A stretch of 64,000 bases of DNA from Campylobacterota bacterium (GTDB taxonomy: Bacteria > Campylobacterota > Campylobacteria > Campylobacterales > Sulfurimonadaceae): assembly GCA_040752835.1 (NCBI GenBank), contig JBFMGG010000007.1, forward strand, positions 624,286 through 688,285, in the 5' to 3' direction. The translations under genes were made by a program, and so were the position numbers. The notes under the pieces were generated by a model. The model saw nothing but the letters and a program-made list of their open reading frames with translations. It did not search any database and was not told the DNA's origin. Shown piece after piece: positions 15,290 through 23,896 of the stretch; positions within the stretch are counted from its first letter, which is position 1; every line of letters starts with the position of its first letter.

Positions 15290-16192
15290 ATGAATCCGTT
15301 CAGAGGCAAAGGGCTCAAACCCGAACACTTCAACCATGACGTCCGCTACATCATCGACAACTTTCTGGTCGAGCAGGCGATCACAATCTACTTTGCGCCT
15401 CCAAAACACGGAAAGAGCCGGTTCAGTCTCGGTCTCACAAAGTACTTGCATGATAACACCGACAAGATCGTCCAGTATTTCGACTTCGACAACCCACTCT
15501 CTGCCCTGAAAGAGCGCGGGGCATCGGACGTGATCGAGCAACTGATCGATCGGCTCGATTACGTTCACCCGGAGACGGTGGCCATGATGTCGCACGAAGC
15601 GCTCAAACTGCTCGCAGACGGTGCGGTAGGCAATGCTTATCGCGATTACGTCATGATCTTCGACTCGATCACCGACTTTGTGCGCGACGTTCAGAACGAG
15701 GCGATGGCCAAAGGTTTCATGAACGTCATGAAGCGGCTGCGTAACGCCGGAGCGACGATCATACTACTGCATCACACCAATAAGAACGAGAAGAACTATC
15801 AGGGGTCAGGGGTGTTCAAGAGCGCAGCAGACAATATCTACTTCATGCGCTCCGGAAACGGTACTGAACAGCACGATATCTTTTTGCTCGACGTTGAAGC
15901 TGGACGGTTCCATGTGGATAACACAGCGTTCCGCCTGGACAAGATCAGCTACGACCTTCAGATCGTCGCCTACGATCAGGCGGTGATCCGACCGGAAGAG
16001 CAGAGTTTCATCGATGCGATCAAGGAAGTGCTCAAGAAGAACCCGGACGGGATCGGGCAAAGCCAGCTGCTCTCCGAGATCGGCAAAGCCAAGGACGATA
16101 AGCTCGCCCGCAATAACCTCGCCAAATATACGGGGCGGTTTTGGGAGATCAAAGATGGGAAAGGTAAACTAAAGCTCTACTTTCTCCTATAA
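15290..16192 (+). CDS. RepA-like AAA (RecA-fold) ATPase / replicative helicase
   Basis: 300 residues. The Walker A variant APPKHGKSRFS is at ~34-44, the Walker B-like YVMIFDSITDF at ~120-130, and TIILLHHTNKNEKNYQGSGV carries the conserved His/Asn sensor. This is the AAA_25/RepA hexameric helicase fold seen in plasmids and phages. A C-terminal winged-helix-like region follows (PDGIGQSQLLSEIGKAK). The start at 15290 has AAGGTGA upstream. Its place in a Mu-like early region, where Mu itself has MuB and no such gene, is notable. It could support replication from the repeat array directly downstream. Confidence 0.75.
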   Translation: MNPFRGKGLKPEHFNHDVRYIIDNFLVEQAITIYFAPPKHGKSRFSLGLTKYLHDNTDKIVQYFDFDNPLSALKERGASDVIEQLIDRLDYVHPETVAMMSHEALKLLADGAVGNAYRDYVMIFDSITDFVRDVQNEAMAKGFMNVMKRLRNAGATIILLHHTNKNEKNYQGSGVFKSAADNIYFMRSGNGTEQHDIFLLDVEAGRFHVDNTAFRLDKISYDLQIVAYDQAVIRPEEQSFIDAIKEVLKKNPDGIGQSQLLSEIGKAKDDKLARNNLAKYTGRFWEIKDGKGKLKLYFLL

Positions 16193-16195
16193 CCT

Positions 16196-16295
16196 ACCAC
16201 ACGCACCACACGACCACTTACCACTTAAAAAGCCCATGAATGCGAACTTTATGAGATGTATGTGTGTGGTCGAGTGGTTAAGTGGTTTATGTGGT
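16196..16295. repeat. Symmetric ACCAC / GTGGT arrays
   Basis: ACCAC occurs at 16196, 16205, 16213 and 16220, and GTGGT at 16266, 16274, 16282 and 16291, about one copy per 7-9 bp on each side of a 41-bp centre. The two halves are inverted relative to each other. This could be an iteron origin, an operator, or a large imperfect hairpin. It lies in the only sizeable gap between the helicase gene and the gp16 gene. Confidence 0.65.
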
Positions 16296-16320
16296 ACATA
16301 CCTGAAAAAAGGACCATACC

Positions 16321-16725
16321 ATGACCAAAAAACAACGAGAAGCACACGCTTCGCTCGTCAAACAGGTGCATACGTCGATCCGATACCAGAACTACTACCG
16401 CGACAACCGGGAAGAGTACGTGAGGATGATCGAGGATGCGTTCGGCAAAAAATCATCGCGCGACCTGAGCGTGTCGGACCTGATCGCCCTGGTCGATTAT
16501 CTGAATATGCGCAGGGACTGGCTCCCGACGTTCAAGCCCAGACAGGCGACGCCCGCGCAGGTATGGAAGATCATGCAAACGTGGGACGCCAAAGCGCGGG
16601 ACAAAAGCGATACGGCGCTGCTGAATTTTTGCAGGCGGATCATCAAAAAAGAGTACGAATCTCCGGATCAGATGACGTTTAACGAAGCTCAGAAGGTGAT
16701 TTTGGCGCTGGAGAACATGAAGTGA
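16321..16725 (+). CDS. Mu gp16-like protein (DUF1018)
   Basis: 134 residues. The family features are present: a helical N-terminus, SVSDLIALVDYL, then RQATPAQVWKIMQ and a C-terminal helix (NEAQKVILALENM). The gene lies just before mor, as in Mu-like phages. The molecular role of gp16 is unknown. Confidence 0.8.
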   Translation: MTKKQREAHASLVKQVHTSIRYQNYYRDNREEYVRMIEDAFGKKSSRDLSVSDLIALVDYLNMRRDWLPTFKPRQATPAQVWKIMQTWDAKARDKSDTALLNFCRRIIKKEYESPDQMTFNEAQKVILALENMK

Positions 16726-16733
16726 GAGTCGCG

Positions 16734-16798
16734 CCCCCTGCGAGAGAGAGACGCATAATTCGACCTAAGCAACCGAATTATACATCATCGCAGAGGGG
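16734..16798. promoter_or_regulatory. Nested inverted repeats upstream of mor
   Basis: Inner arms ATAATTCG (16755-16762) and CGAATTAT (16774-16781) are a perfect pair. Outer arms CCCCCTGCGA (16734-16743) and TCGCAGAGGGG (16788-16798) are near-perfect. The whole could act as a terminator for the early operon or as a dyad operator controlling mor. Confidence 0.6.
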
Positions 16799-16804
16799 TT
16801 TGCA

Positions 16805-17071
16805 ATGGCTGTTACCAATTTTGATATTTTTACCGAGTTCTGCCGACGCATTCGCGAAGACGGAGCCACCAACGAAGAGCTGATGCAAGAGTACGGCGGG
16901 ATGCCGATATATGTCCCGTCGTGGCAGCTCAACGGACGCAACGACGTCATCATCCACGACTACACCGAAAAAGGACTCTCGCCCAAAGAGCTGGCGATGA
17001 AGTACTCCCTCAGCCTGAGCCGGATCTACGAGATCATCGGCGACGTGCGCAACCCCTCCCTATTCTCCTAA
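16805..17071 (+). CDS. mor: Mor-family middle/late transcription activator
   Basis: 88 residues, shorter than Mu Mor (129) but with both hallmarks. The dimerisation strand region is EELMQEYGGMPIYVPS (residues ~24-39), and the helix-turn-helix is GLSPKELAMKYSLSLSRIYE (~59-78). It activates phage middle or late promoters with host RNA polymerase. It converges on the head operon, overlapping gpG by 12 bp at the 3' ends. Its likely target here is the divergent late promoter region at 25569-25724. Confidence 0.8.
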   Translation: MAVTNFDIFTEFCRRIREDGATNEELMQEYGGMPIYVPSWQLNGRNDVIIHDYTEKGLSPKELAMKYSLSLSRIYEIIGDVRNPSLFS

Positions 17072-17524
17072 AAACTCCATAATAATCTCCAGCACTTCCT
17101 CCCTCGCCCCATCAATCAACTCGCCATCATGCGTGATCGGAAAGAACGGTCGCGCCTTCAATCTTCCATCTTCGGTTCCAAACTGATGTGCGATCGGGTA
17201 CGGGTACCCCTTTGCACTGTAGGCGTTTACTCCCACGATAACGCTCGCATCGGTAGCATCGTGCGTGATGCTCTCCCGCAGATTCCGGTCTTTTGACTGG
17301 AGGATTTTATGGCCTCCGTATTTGGCCTTATATGCCCGTGTGGACTCGGCCAGCGGATGCCATGCGTCGCCCTCTGGAGATCGCTCGTTATCGAAACTCT
17401 CCTCGGTGATGTTGGTCAGATATATCCCTATCCGTTCCATCGGCTGGGACATATCGCCGATCTTTCGGTGCAGCTGCTCGATCGCACCGAGGACGTCGGC
17501 GCTCTGAATCTCGATTTGTATCAT
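17060..17524 (-). CDS. Phage virion morphogenesis protein (Mu gpG-like)
   Basis: 154 residues. The family pattern is present: FDNERSPEGDAWHPLAEST, then LQSKDRNLRESITHDA, then AHQFGTE and RPFFPIT, matching pfam Phage_tail_S/gpG-type assembly proteins. Mu gpG acts in head-tail joining or tail completion. ATG 17524 has GGAG six bases upstream; the annotated frame extends to 17596 without support. It is the last gene of the minus-strand head operon. Confidence 0.8.
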   Translation of the reverse strand: MIQIEIQSADVLGAIEQLHRKIGDMSQPMERIGIYLTNITEESFDNERSPEGDAWHPLAESTRAYKAKYGGHKILQSKDRNLRESITHDATDASVIVGVNAYSAKGYPYPIAHQFGTEDGRLKARPFFPITHDGELIDGAREEVLEIIMEFLGE

Positions 17525-17614
17525 CATTCGCTCCGTTTTATGGTATGATTTTGGAAAGAAGGGATTGGCCGACATAATAAGGTGAGCAGGCTCCACCCCG
17601 GTAAAAAGAAGGCT

Positions 17615-18778
17615 TCACTCCTGCCCCTTCTTGTAAATCAGTTTTTCGATCCGCTTTTTCTCAACTCCCCCCGAACTATCGATCACATGGGCACTGACCC
17701 CCTGAGTTTTATCCGGCAGATACTCGAACAGCACGATGATCGCACGCTTAGACCCCCCGTCCCCCTTGAAATACCGCAGCATTTTTTTAACGAGGCGCTT
17801 GGCCTTGTCGTCGAATTCGAGATAGATTTCGTCCGGATCGGATACGGTAGCGGCGATTTCGTCGATATAGTAATGCCGATCTCGTTTGGTCAGCTTGCTG
17901 TGACCGCTTCCGGCGGTGAAGAGGCTGTCATCGACGACCATCGGGTCGCCCACCCTGTCCACGTAGGTATCACCGGCTTTAACCCCCAGCGCTCCGTAGA
18001 ACCGTTTTTTGAGCTGCTCTTCGCTGAGACCGGCGAATTCTTTGCGCCGGGCATCGGAGAGTTTCGGAAGCGACGACAGGCTTGCGTTCAGATCGATCTT
18101 CGAGAGTTTGGAGACGCGATTCCCGGCTCCGGGATTGTAGGACCAGTCCGGGGTCGCGATGTTGTCGCCCGGAGGTTCGGAGACTTTCCAGCCCCGACGC
18201 TCGATCTGGGCGCGGCTCCAGGCCCGTGCCTGGCATTGACACCCCCATGCGTTCGGCGGGTAGTTGGTCTGCCACCACGGATCGGTACGGGGCAATACGG
18301 TGCCGTTTTTGGCCAGATGGTTCATGCGCGGGTGTTCCGACAGTCCTCCGACGTACTGCAGATATTCCAGACCGCTGCGCGTCTGCTGCTCATAACGGGC
18401 GGTAGCATGGGCGACACGGGTATTGGTTTTGAAGATCGTTCGGAGCCGGTTGCCGTCGATGATCGTCTCCTTGACCTCTCCGGTTTTCGGATTGACGATC
18501 TCCTGACGTCCCCACCACCCTTTTTTCTCCAGTGTCGGGATGATCTGCTTCTTCCAGTCCTCAAAGCGGGTCCCGTTCGCCATCGCTTCGGTGATCGATG
18601 AGTGGATGTCGCTGAGCAGATCGAGACGGGTGACTTTGGCCACTGTGAAGGCTTTGTGGTGCGCGTCATGCATCATCTCGTTATAATCGAACGAGAGCTT
18701 GTACCCTTTGGAACGGAGGTACTCGATCGCTTCGCGCGGTTTCAGGCCGAATGCGAACGATGGTTTGGGGAGGCTCAT
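17615..18778 (-). CDS. Head morphogenesis protein (Mu gpF / MuF) fused to a PBECR-type nuclease domain
   Basis: 387 residues. Residues ~1-230 are a MuF minor head protein: RVAHATARYEQQT, then YVGGLSEHPRMNHLAKNGTV, then W-W-Q-T-N-Y-P-P-N-A-W-G-C-Q-C. Residues ~255-387 are an extra domain with KRDRHYYIDEIAATVSDPDE and a beta-rich end, resembling the phage barnase-EndoU-colicin-RelE (PBECR2) fold. MuF proteins enter the virion, so the tail domain could be an ejected or scaffold-associated RNase. The gene overlaps the portal gene by ATGA. Confidence 0.75.
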   Translation of the reverse strand: MSLPKPSFAFGLKPREAIEYLRSKGYKLSFDYNEMMHDAHHKAFTVAKVTRLDLLSDIHSSITEAMANGTRFEDWKKQIIPTLEKKGWWGRQEIVNPKTGEVKETIIDGNRLRTIFKTNTRVAHATARYEQQTRSGLEYLQYVGGLSEHPRMNHLAKNGTVLPRTDPWWQTNYPPNAWGCQCQARAWSRAQIERRGWKVSEPPGDNIATPDWSYNPGAGNRVSKLSKIDLNASLSSLPKLSDARRKEFAGLSEEQLKKRFYGALGVKAGDTYVDRVGDPMVVDDSLFTAGSGHSKLTKRDRHYYIDEIAATVSDPDEIYLEFDDKAKRLVKKMLRYFKGDGGSKRAIIVLFEYLPDKTQGVSAHVIDSSGGVEKKRIEKLIYKKGQE

Positions 18779-20160
18779 TCCTCTTCCTCTTCAAACTCCG
18801 CTTCGGCGGTGCCGAGGATATAGGAGCTTTGGAGCGCAATGTCCATCGTCTCCTGGAGCTCGGAGATATCCATCTGCGGATAGGCGGCATGGAGGCGGTC
18901 GATAGCCTCTTCGAAACTTTCCGCGCCGTCTATGATTTCGGCGATTTGAGTTTGAAATGACAGTGCGATCGTTTTGAGATCGATCAGACCGGAAAGCGTA
19001 TCGGTATCGGAGATCGGCCGGGTAGCACTGAGCGAGATCAGCTTTTGCGCGAATGACCGGTTGGCGAGCGGTGCAGGAGACGAAGCCTCTTCGACAGTGA
19101 TGTTGTAGGTCTTTTCGATGTACTCTTTGGTCGGGCGGTATCCCATGTTCGCTATCTTCTCGTCGCGCTCGGCCAGCTTGTAATTCGGGTCGTCCTTGTC
19201 CTTGAGCGATACCTCTACGGTGTCAGGGAGGTGGTTTATCTCGACGAACATCTGAACGACTTTTTCGATCAGGGAGATGGTCATGTTTTCGTCCGCCATC
19301 GCAATGTCCTCGCGCACATCGTTATGCACCTCTGCGGCGGCGTAGCTCCCGCCTTTGACGTTGCCGGTCAGATTCCCGCCGAGGACCGCTTCGCGGATCT
19401 GGTCATCGAGGTATGCCGTGATCTTGTCGAAATCCCCCGTTTTATCCGCAGTCTTTATCTCGATCTCTTCGTCATGATCGATCACCGCAGCGTCTCCGGA
19501 AAGCATCGCGTAGATCTCGTCCGCCATCGTGTCCTTGTCACCGTCGGTCTTACCGATCGCCCAGGGGACGCCGTATTTTTCGAGAAATTTGACCCAGAAC
19601 TCCAGCGAAGCGTTTTTGAACTTGACGTACCAGAAGAGCGATTCGGCCAAAGGTTTCCCCATCGGTCGATGGTATTTGTCCTCGTAGAGCGCCGCGACTG
19701 CTTTATACGGTGGAATATTCTCCGGGGCTCCGTGTGGGGCGAAGTAAAGGATCTGATTCTTAACAACGAACTGCTCGTAAGGGCGTTCAATGAGCCGTGG
19801 CAACAGTAGCGAGTCCTTCTCGATCCAGTTGATCTCGAAAACGCTTGCACCCTGGAACGGGGCATCGAGGATCTTTCTCATCGTACCGTGGTCGAACGTA
19901 TCGTAAAGCAGATCGGCTTTCCCCTGATCCTTGCCTGTGAAAAAAATCTCCTTCTTCAGAGTAGCCGCCTTACGGCTTCCGAGCGCACTTATCACGGTGG
20001 CATCGCGTTCGATCCGGTCAAGCTCTTCGCGCTCCAGCCACTCCTTGCGAACCGGAAGATCATCCATGACGCTTTGGAGTAGGTCCACGGCCGGAGCGGC
20101 GGCGGAGGCTCTGGGCTTTGTCTGTTTTGCTGCAAAGAGGTTCTTAAATAGTCGTTTCAT
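18775..20160 (-). CDS. Mu-type portal protein (gp29-like, DUF935)
   Basis: 461 residues with features of the Mu portal family: DLLYDTFDHGTMRKILDAPF, QGASVFEINW, and the GNLTGNVKGGSYAAAEVHND region preceding VREDIAMADE. It forms the ring at the head vertex. ATG 20160 has GGAG at correct spacing; ATG 20166 abuts the SD. The C-terminal third, where a helper sequence encodes ALSFQTQIAE, contains a 20/21 match to the prophage end repeat. Translation is coupled to terL and the MuF gene. Confidence 0.88.
   Translation of the reverse strand: MKRLFKNLFAAKQTKPRASAAAPAVDLLQSVMDDLPVRKEWLEREELDRIERDATVISALGSRKAATLKKEIFFTGKDQGKADLLYDTFDHGTMRKILDAPFQGASVFEINWIEKDSLLLPRLIERPYEQFVVKNQILYFAPHGAPENIPPYKAVAALYEDKYHRPMGKPLAESLFWYVKFKNASLEFWVKFLEKYGVPWAIGKTDGDKDTMADEIYAMLSGDAAVIDHDEEIEIKTADKTGDFDKITAYLDDQIREAVLGGNLTGNVKGGSYAAAEVHNDVREDIAMADENMTISLIEKVVQMFVEINHLPDTVEVSLKDKDDPNYKLAERDEKIANMGYRPTKEYIEKTYNITVEEASSPAPLANRSFAQKLISLSATRPISDTDTLSGLIDLKTIALSFQTQIAEIIDGAESFEEAIDRLHAAYPQMDISELQETMDIALQSSYILGTAEAEFEEEEE
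18944..18964 (+). repeat. Internal copy of the prophage end repeat
   Basis: Within the portal gene the plus strand reads ATTTGAG-TTTGAAATGACAGT, identical at 20 of 21 positions to the right-end repeat at 37642-37662. A second transposase-type or regulatory binding site inside the element is possible. The coding strand still reads a normal portal sequence. Confidence 0.6.
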
Positions 20161-20162
20161 TA

Positions 20163-21911
20163 TCATCTCCTTCGGGGTGCGTGCCGTGCCGCATGGTTGC
20201 GCCGGTTGGTTCGAGGCGCGGACACTTTCTGTTTTTTGGCGAGTTTGCTGAGACGGTAGGCTCCGATCAGTCCATCTGGCGCGTCATCGTTATTCCCTTC
20301 CGGGAACTCCTCGAGCTGGTCAATCAGCGTCACCTGATCCTCGTGCAGCAGGATCTGTCCGTTTTCGATCGGGAGTTCCAACTCCTCGATGCGAAGCTCC
20401 TTGTTGTCGCTGTTGTGAATACCGCGCAGCGGCATGTGGACCCCCTGCTCGAACGCCTCCTTGAGAATGAACGCCTTGAGGTGGAACTGTCCTCCGTTGG
20501 TTTCCACGCCGAACACGGCACATCGGTAGCGCTGCTGGTACTCGACGATTTTACGGACGATATCGAGCGATCCGATCACCTCGTTATACGACTCGATGAC
20601 GTACCCTTTCATCGCTTGCTCGTCGACGCCGAAGATCGTGATATTCGTGAAATCGCTTTTTTTGCCGTTTCCGGCCGGATCGCACCATCCGAAAATACGC
20701 AGCTTTCTATGCGATGGCAGCGACCGGTAAAAGTGGATGGACTCGCGTTTGAATTTCTGGGTTTCCGAACTGGGGTTGTTTTGGAATTCTTTGGAAAACG
20801 ATCTCGGCGCTTCGGAGCGCTTGCGCATCAGCGTCTCGATCGGCACCGCATCGGGCCACAGTACGCGTGCTCCGGCGTCCATATCGGGCTTGTTGGCCAG
20901 ATAGTGGTCGTGCGCCGCTTCGAGGCCGTGGCGCTTGTAGATCACAGCGTACTGATCCCATAGATCCATCCGCTCTGGGAATGTGACGATCGCCCGGAAC
21001 GTTTTGGGGTTCCAGAACCCCATTTTCAGTTTGCGCGCGAGAACCGAATCGCGATGGAGAACGGTGCCGATGTAGAGGATATCAAGGCTACCGTCGACCG
21101 CGCCCAGGTTGGCGACCGCCTCGTCCAGCCACGCTTCGAGCTTGTCCCGCTGATCCCGGCTTCGGACGTTTTCATCGTTTTCGAGATCGTCGATGATCGA
21201 TAGATCCGGACGCCATACGCCGTGCTTGATACCCCGCACCCGTTTACCGGATCCGAAACCCTTGACCCGGATTCCGTTACAGGTAACGATATCTCCGACG
21301 CGCCATACCCGCCCTATTCCGGTCGCGTGCGGGAAGTCGGCTTTGAGGTTGTCGTTTTCGGTGAGCTCGGCCTTGATCGCTTCGATCAACGTCTCGGTCA
21401 GCTCGATCGCATCGGAGAAGATCGTGATGAAGTGCTTGAGGTCGTTGACGATACACCAGATAACGAATACAACGGAGACATCGGTCGATTTACCGTGACC
21501 GCGCGGTGCGGCAATGGCGAACTTTTCTCCGACCAGCGTACCGCCTCCGTTTGCAAGCGGAATGTCGACCGAAGCGGTGAGCCGTTTGTCACAAATACGG
21601 TGGTAGACTGATTCGAGCTGCTCCTGGAGCTCGGATTTGCCCGGAAGGTAGTAATAATGCGGAAAGTAGGTCGTCCGGAAATAGTGGAAGTCGCAGCGCT
21701 GACGCTGGATCCGCTCATCGCGCTGCTCGACCGGGAGAGTCGAGTTGGATCGTATCGTATCGCGCAGATCCTCGGTAAAACCGTTTAGCCATTTGATGTA
21801 TTCACGGCGAGTAAGGCGCTGCGCCATCCGCTCGCTGTGGCCATCATCCAACAGCTCCGCCTTGGTATCGGCTAAGAGGCGGCGGAGTTCTTCTTTGTCA
21901 AATAGCGACAT
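20163..21911 (-). CDS. terL: Terminase large subunit (Mu gp28-like)
   Basis: 582 residues. The ATPase Walker A is AAPRGHGKSTDVS, a Walker B-type DLSIIDDLENDE follows, and the C-terminal nuclease half has the acidic residues in FGWCDPAGNGKKSDF and VFGVETNGGQF. It powers headful DNA packaging into the procapsid. The start overlaps the end of terS, and the C-terminus is unusually basic (Arg-rich, ending near PRRR). Confidence 0.9.
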   Translation of the reverse strand: MSLFDKEELRRLLADTKAELLDDGHSERMAQRLTRREYIKWLNGFTEDLRDTIRSNSTLPVEQRDERIQRQRCDFHYFRTTYFPHYYYLPGKSELQEQLESVYHRICDKRLTASVDIPLANGGGTLVGEKFAIAAPRGHGKSTDVSVVFVIWCIVNDLKHFITIFSDAIELTETLIEAIKAELTENDNLKADFPHATGIGRVWRVGDIVTCNGIRVKGFGSGKRVRGIKHGVWRPDLSIIDDLENDENVRSRDQRDKLEAWLDEAVANLGAVDGSLDILYIGTVLHRDSVLARKLKMGFWNPKTFRAIVTFPERMDLWDQYAVIYKRHGLEAAHDHYLANKPDMDAGARVLWPDAVPIETLMRKRSEAPRSFSKEFQNNPSSETQKFKRESIHFYRSLPSHRKLRIFGWCDPAGNGKKSDFTNITIFGVDEQAMKGYVIESYNEVIGSLDIVRKIVEYQQRYRCAVFGVETNGGQFHLKAFILKEAFEQGVHMPLRGIHNSDNKELRIEELELPIENGQILLHEDQVTLIDQLEEFPEGNNDDAPDGLIGAYRLSKLAKKQKVSAPRTNRRNHAARHAPRRR

Positions 21912-22389
21912 CGAGGCGCTCCCCTATCCGCTCGATAATCTCGATGAAACGCTCCAGCATCGCTTTATCCCCCGACGCCTTTACCTCTTCGGCAATGGTG
22001 TGGATAACATGTTTGATGATACCGTGCTTGTAGGCGATAGGGTCCTCGTGCCGGACGATCGCTTTCATCTTGGCGAACGCATCGGCGAGCTTGACGATCT
22101 TGTCTGCCTTCTCCTCCGGTTTGAGCGATTCGGAATCGCGCACTTCTTTGAGGGTGTCATGCATATAGCCTACGAAGTCGCTGTAAAGGTGCTCCCGGCG
22201 CGGCGAATCGGCGGCGATATGCTTTTCGGCGCGCAGAACGTCCCAGTCGTACCCGGCCCCGCCGTCGGCGGATTTGTAATTCTGGACGGTCCGTTTGGAG
22301 ACCTCCATGATCGCGGCGATCTCCTCCTCGTTACGTCCGGCGATATAGAGGGCGCGGGCGATCTCGACTTTTTGTTCTTTAGTGGCCAT
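21898..22389 (-). CDS. terS: Terminase small subunit (Mu gp27-like, DUF1804)
   Basis: 163 residues from ATG 22389, which has AAGGA eight bases upstream; the longer frame to 22449 overlaps the gp36 gene. The N-terminal HTH (EQKVEIARALYIAGRNEEEI, then VSKRTVQNYK) recognises DNA, and a helical oligomerisation region follows. It precedes terL directly, the normal arrangement. Confidence 0.82.
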   Translation of the reverse strand: MATKEQKVEIARALYIAGRNEEEIAAIMEVSKRTVQNYKSADGGAGYDWDVLRAEKHIAADSPRREHLYSDFVGYMHDTLKEVRDSESLKPEEKADKIVKLADAFAKMKAIVRHEDPIAYKHGIIKHVIHTIAEEVKASGDKAMLERFIEIIERIGERLDVAI

Positions 22390-22771
22390 CGCTGAATCCT
22401 TCGAAGCTGATGCGGCGTCTTCCGTGCCGGAACGATGCGGCCGAGGCATTTTGTTTTTGGGACGTATCGGTCGTGGTCGGGATCGAACCCTTGGCCATGC
22501 GTACCAGTTTGGCTTCCAGCTCCTTCATCACCTCCCGATCGTGGAGATCGTGCAATTTTCGCAGCTCGTATACCGCGATCTCCACGGCGATGCTTTTGAG
22601 GTAGGGAGTCGGATTGATCGGGATAGGGATGAATGAGGAGACGAATGCCAGCGCGTCGTCGATCGCGTCCTGGACGATGACGTTATCGATCGCTCCTGTG
22701 GCGTTCAGATCGCTTAGCTGTCTGAGCTCCGCGACGCTGAGTTCGTTTTCGATATCTGCGATTGTAATCAT
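22379..22771 (-). CDS. Mu gp36-like head protein (DUF1320)
   Basis: 130 residues. The family pattern is visible: ITIADIENELSVAELRQLSD, then DAIDDALAFVSSFIPIPI, and IAVEIAVYELRKLHD. DUF1320 proteins are head-tail adaptor components. The C-terminus overlaps the terS coding region by about 11 bp. Confidence 0.85.
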   Translation of the reverse strand: MITIADIENELSVAELRQLSDLNATGAIDNVIVQDAIDDALAFVSSFIPIPINPTPYLKSIAVEIAVYELRKLHDLHDREVMKELEAKLVRMAKGSIPTTTDTSQKQNASAASFRHGRRRISFEGFSDGH

Positions 22772-22891
22772 TGACCGTCCTGTGATAGTGTTTAATTGGT
22801 GTTTAAAATCGCGTAAAAACGATTTAAAACTTTTCCGCGATAAATGAGTAGGATTAAGTCTTAAATCGTTTTTAGAGCTGTTTTCGTGCCG

Positions 22892-22907
22892 TCCCCGAAA
22901 AGGGGAG
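22892..22907 (-). terminator. Hairpin after the capsid gene
   Basis: On the minus strand CTCCCC-TTTT-CGGGGA forms a stem-loop just downstream of the capsid stop (22913). The 141-bp gap after it holds repeated AAATCGTTTTTA / CGATTTAAAA words. It may attenuate transcription so that capsid is made in excess over packaging proteins. Confidence 0.55.
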
Positions 22908-22912
22908 CGGAA

Positions 22913-23887
22913 TCAGGCGATAGCCTGAGCCTTGACCATCGCTTTGACAACTGGGATCGGAAGCGGCTTGGATTGCCCCATGATCTTCCAACCGGATGGA
23001 TCGTCCACCTTTTTGGGATTGATGAAAATCGGCATCGCCTGAAGGCCGGCATCGAGATCGTCGATCGCAAGATATTTGAACCCGAACGCGGCGTCTTTGC
23101 CCACCGCCTGGACGAACTTGTCGTCGATCGCTTTTTTGTAGGTTTTCGTTTTCGGATCGTAGTACGTCGCTGCCATGCGGGTGATGGTGTATCCTCCCAG
23201 CTTGATGACGTTGCCGTCGACTTTGGCCTCGATTCGGGTGTCGTTGCCCAGGGCAATTACCAGCGCAGCTACTTTGGAAAACGCCGTTTTACCCGCATAG
23301 AACTCGACGTTGCTGCCGAATCCTGCCGTCTCGATCGTTTCGGCCATATCCATCAGGTGGGTCAAAATGTGATCAAGTTTTGTCGTACTGGCATCCCACT
23401 TCTCCGTAATCGTTGCGGTTGCGACGGCTCCGAAATCGACCTCATAGGTGTCCATCCCCGCTTCGGTTTTCATCGCGTAGCTGATCTTTCCGCTGAGCGA
23501 CTGGGCACAGAGCGCTTCGCTTGTAGCGCGGACCGTTTTGCGGATGAAGTCGATTTTTGCATTGACATAGGCCTGTTGCCCAGCACTGTCGAGCAGCTTG
23601 AGATCGTTCAGGTCTTTGGCCCCTGCGAAACTGTTGACGTCGATCGGCTGCGGCTCGATATAGCTTTGGGAGCGTGATCCGCCCCCGACGCTGATACTGG
23701 CCGTTCCGCGTCGGACGACCGGCACCGCTTTGACCGTCTCGGAGATCTCGTCGATCCCGATCATCGAAAACGGGTGCGTCGTGCGCGACGCCGCCGGATA
23801 GAATGTGTCCATGACCGGGGACTTGATCTCCGGCAATGTTTTGATCGCATGGGCGATCGCCGTCTGGGTAAAAAGTTTTTTCAGCAT
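22913..23887 (-). CDS. Major capsid protein (lambda gpE-like family)
   Basis: 324 residues, the usual size for the Phage_cap_E family. Typical segments are VKAVPVVRRGTASISVGGG near residue 55, the N-terminal LPEIKSPVMDTFYP, and the late AAFGFKYLAIDDLD. It forms the HK97-fold shell. It follows decoration and protease genes on the same strand, the lambda/Mu-hybrid order protease-decoration-capsid. Confidence 0.85.
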   Translation of the reverse strand: MLKKLFTQTAIAHAIKTLPEIKSPVMDTFYPAASRTTHPFSMIGIDEISETVKAVPVVRRGTASISVGGGSRSQSYIEPQPIDVNSFAGAKDLNDLKLLDSAGQQAYVNAKIDFIRKTVRATSEALCAQSLSGKISYAMKTEAGMDTYEVDFGAVATATITEKWDASTTKLDHILTHLMDMAETIETAGFGSNVEFYAGKTAFSKVAALVIALGNDTRIEAKVDGNVIKLGGYTITRMAATYYDPKTKTYKKAIDDKFVQAVGKDAAFGFKYLAIDDLDAGLQAMPIFINPKKVDDPSGWKIMGQSKPLPIPVVKAMVKAQAIA

Positions 23888-23896
23888 GTTGCCCCC

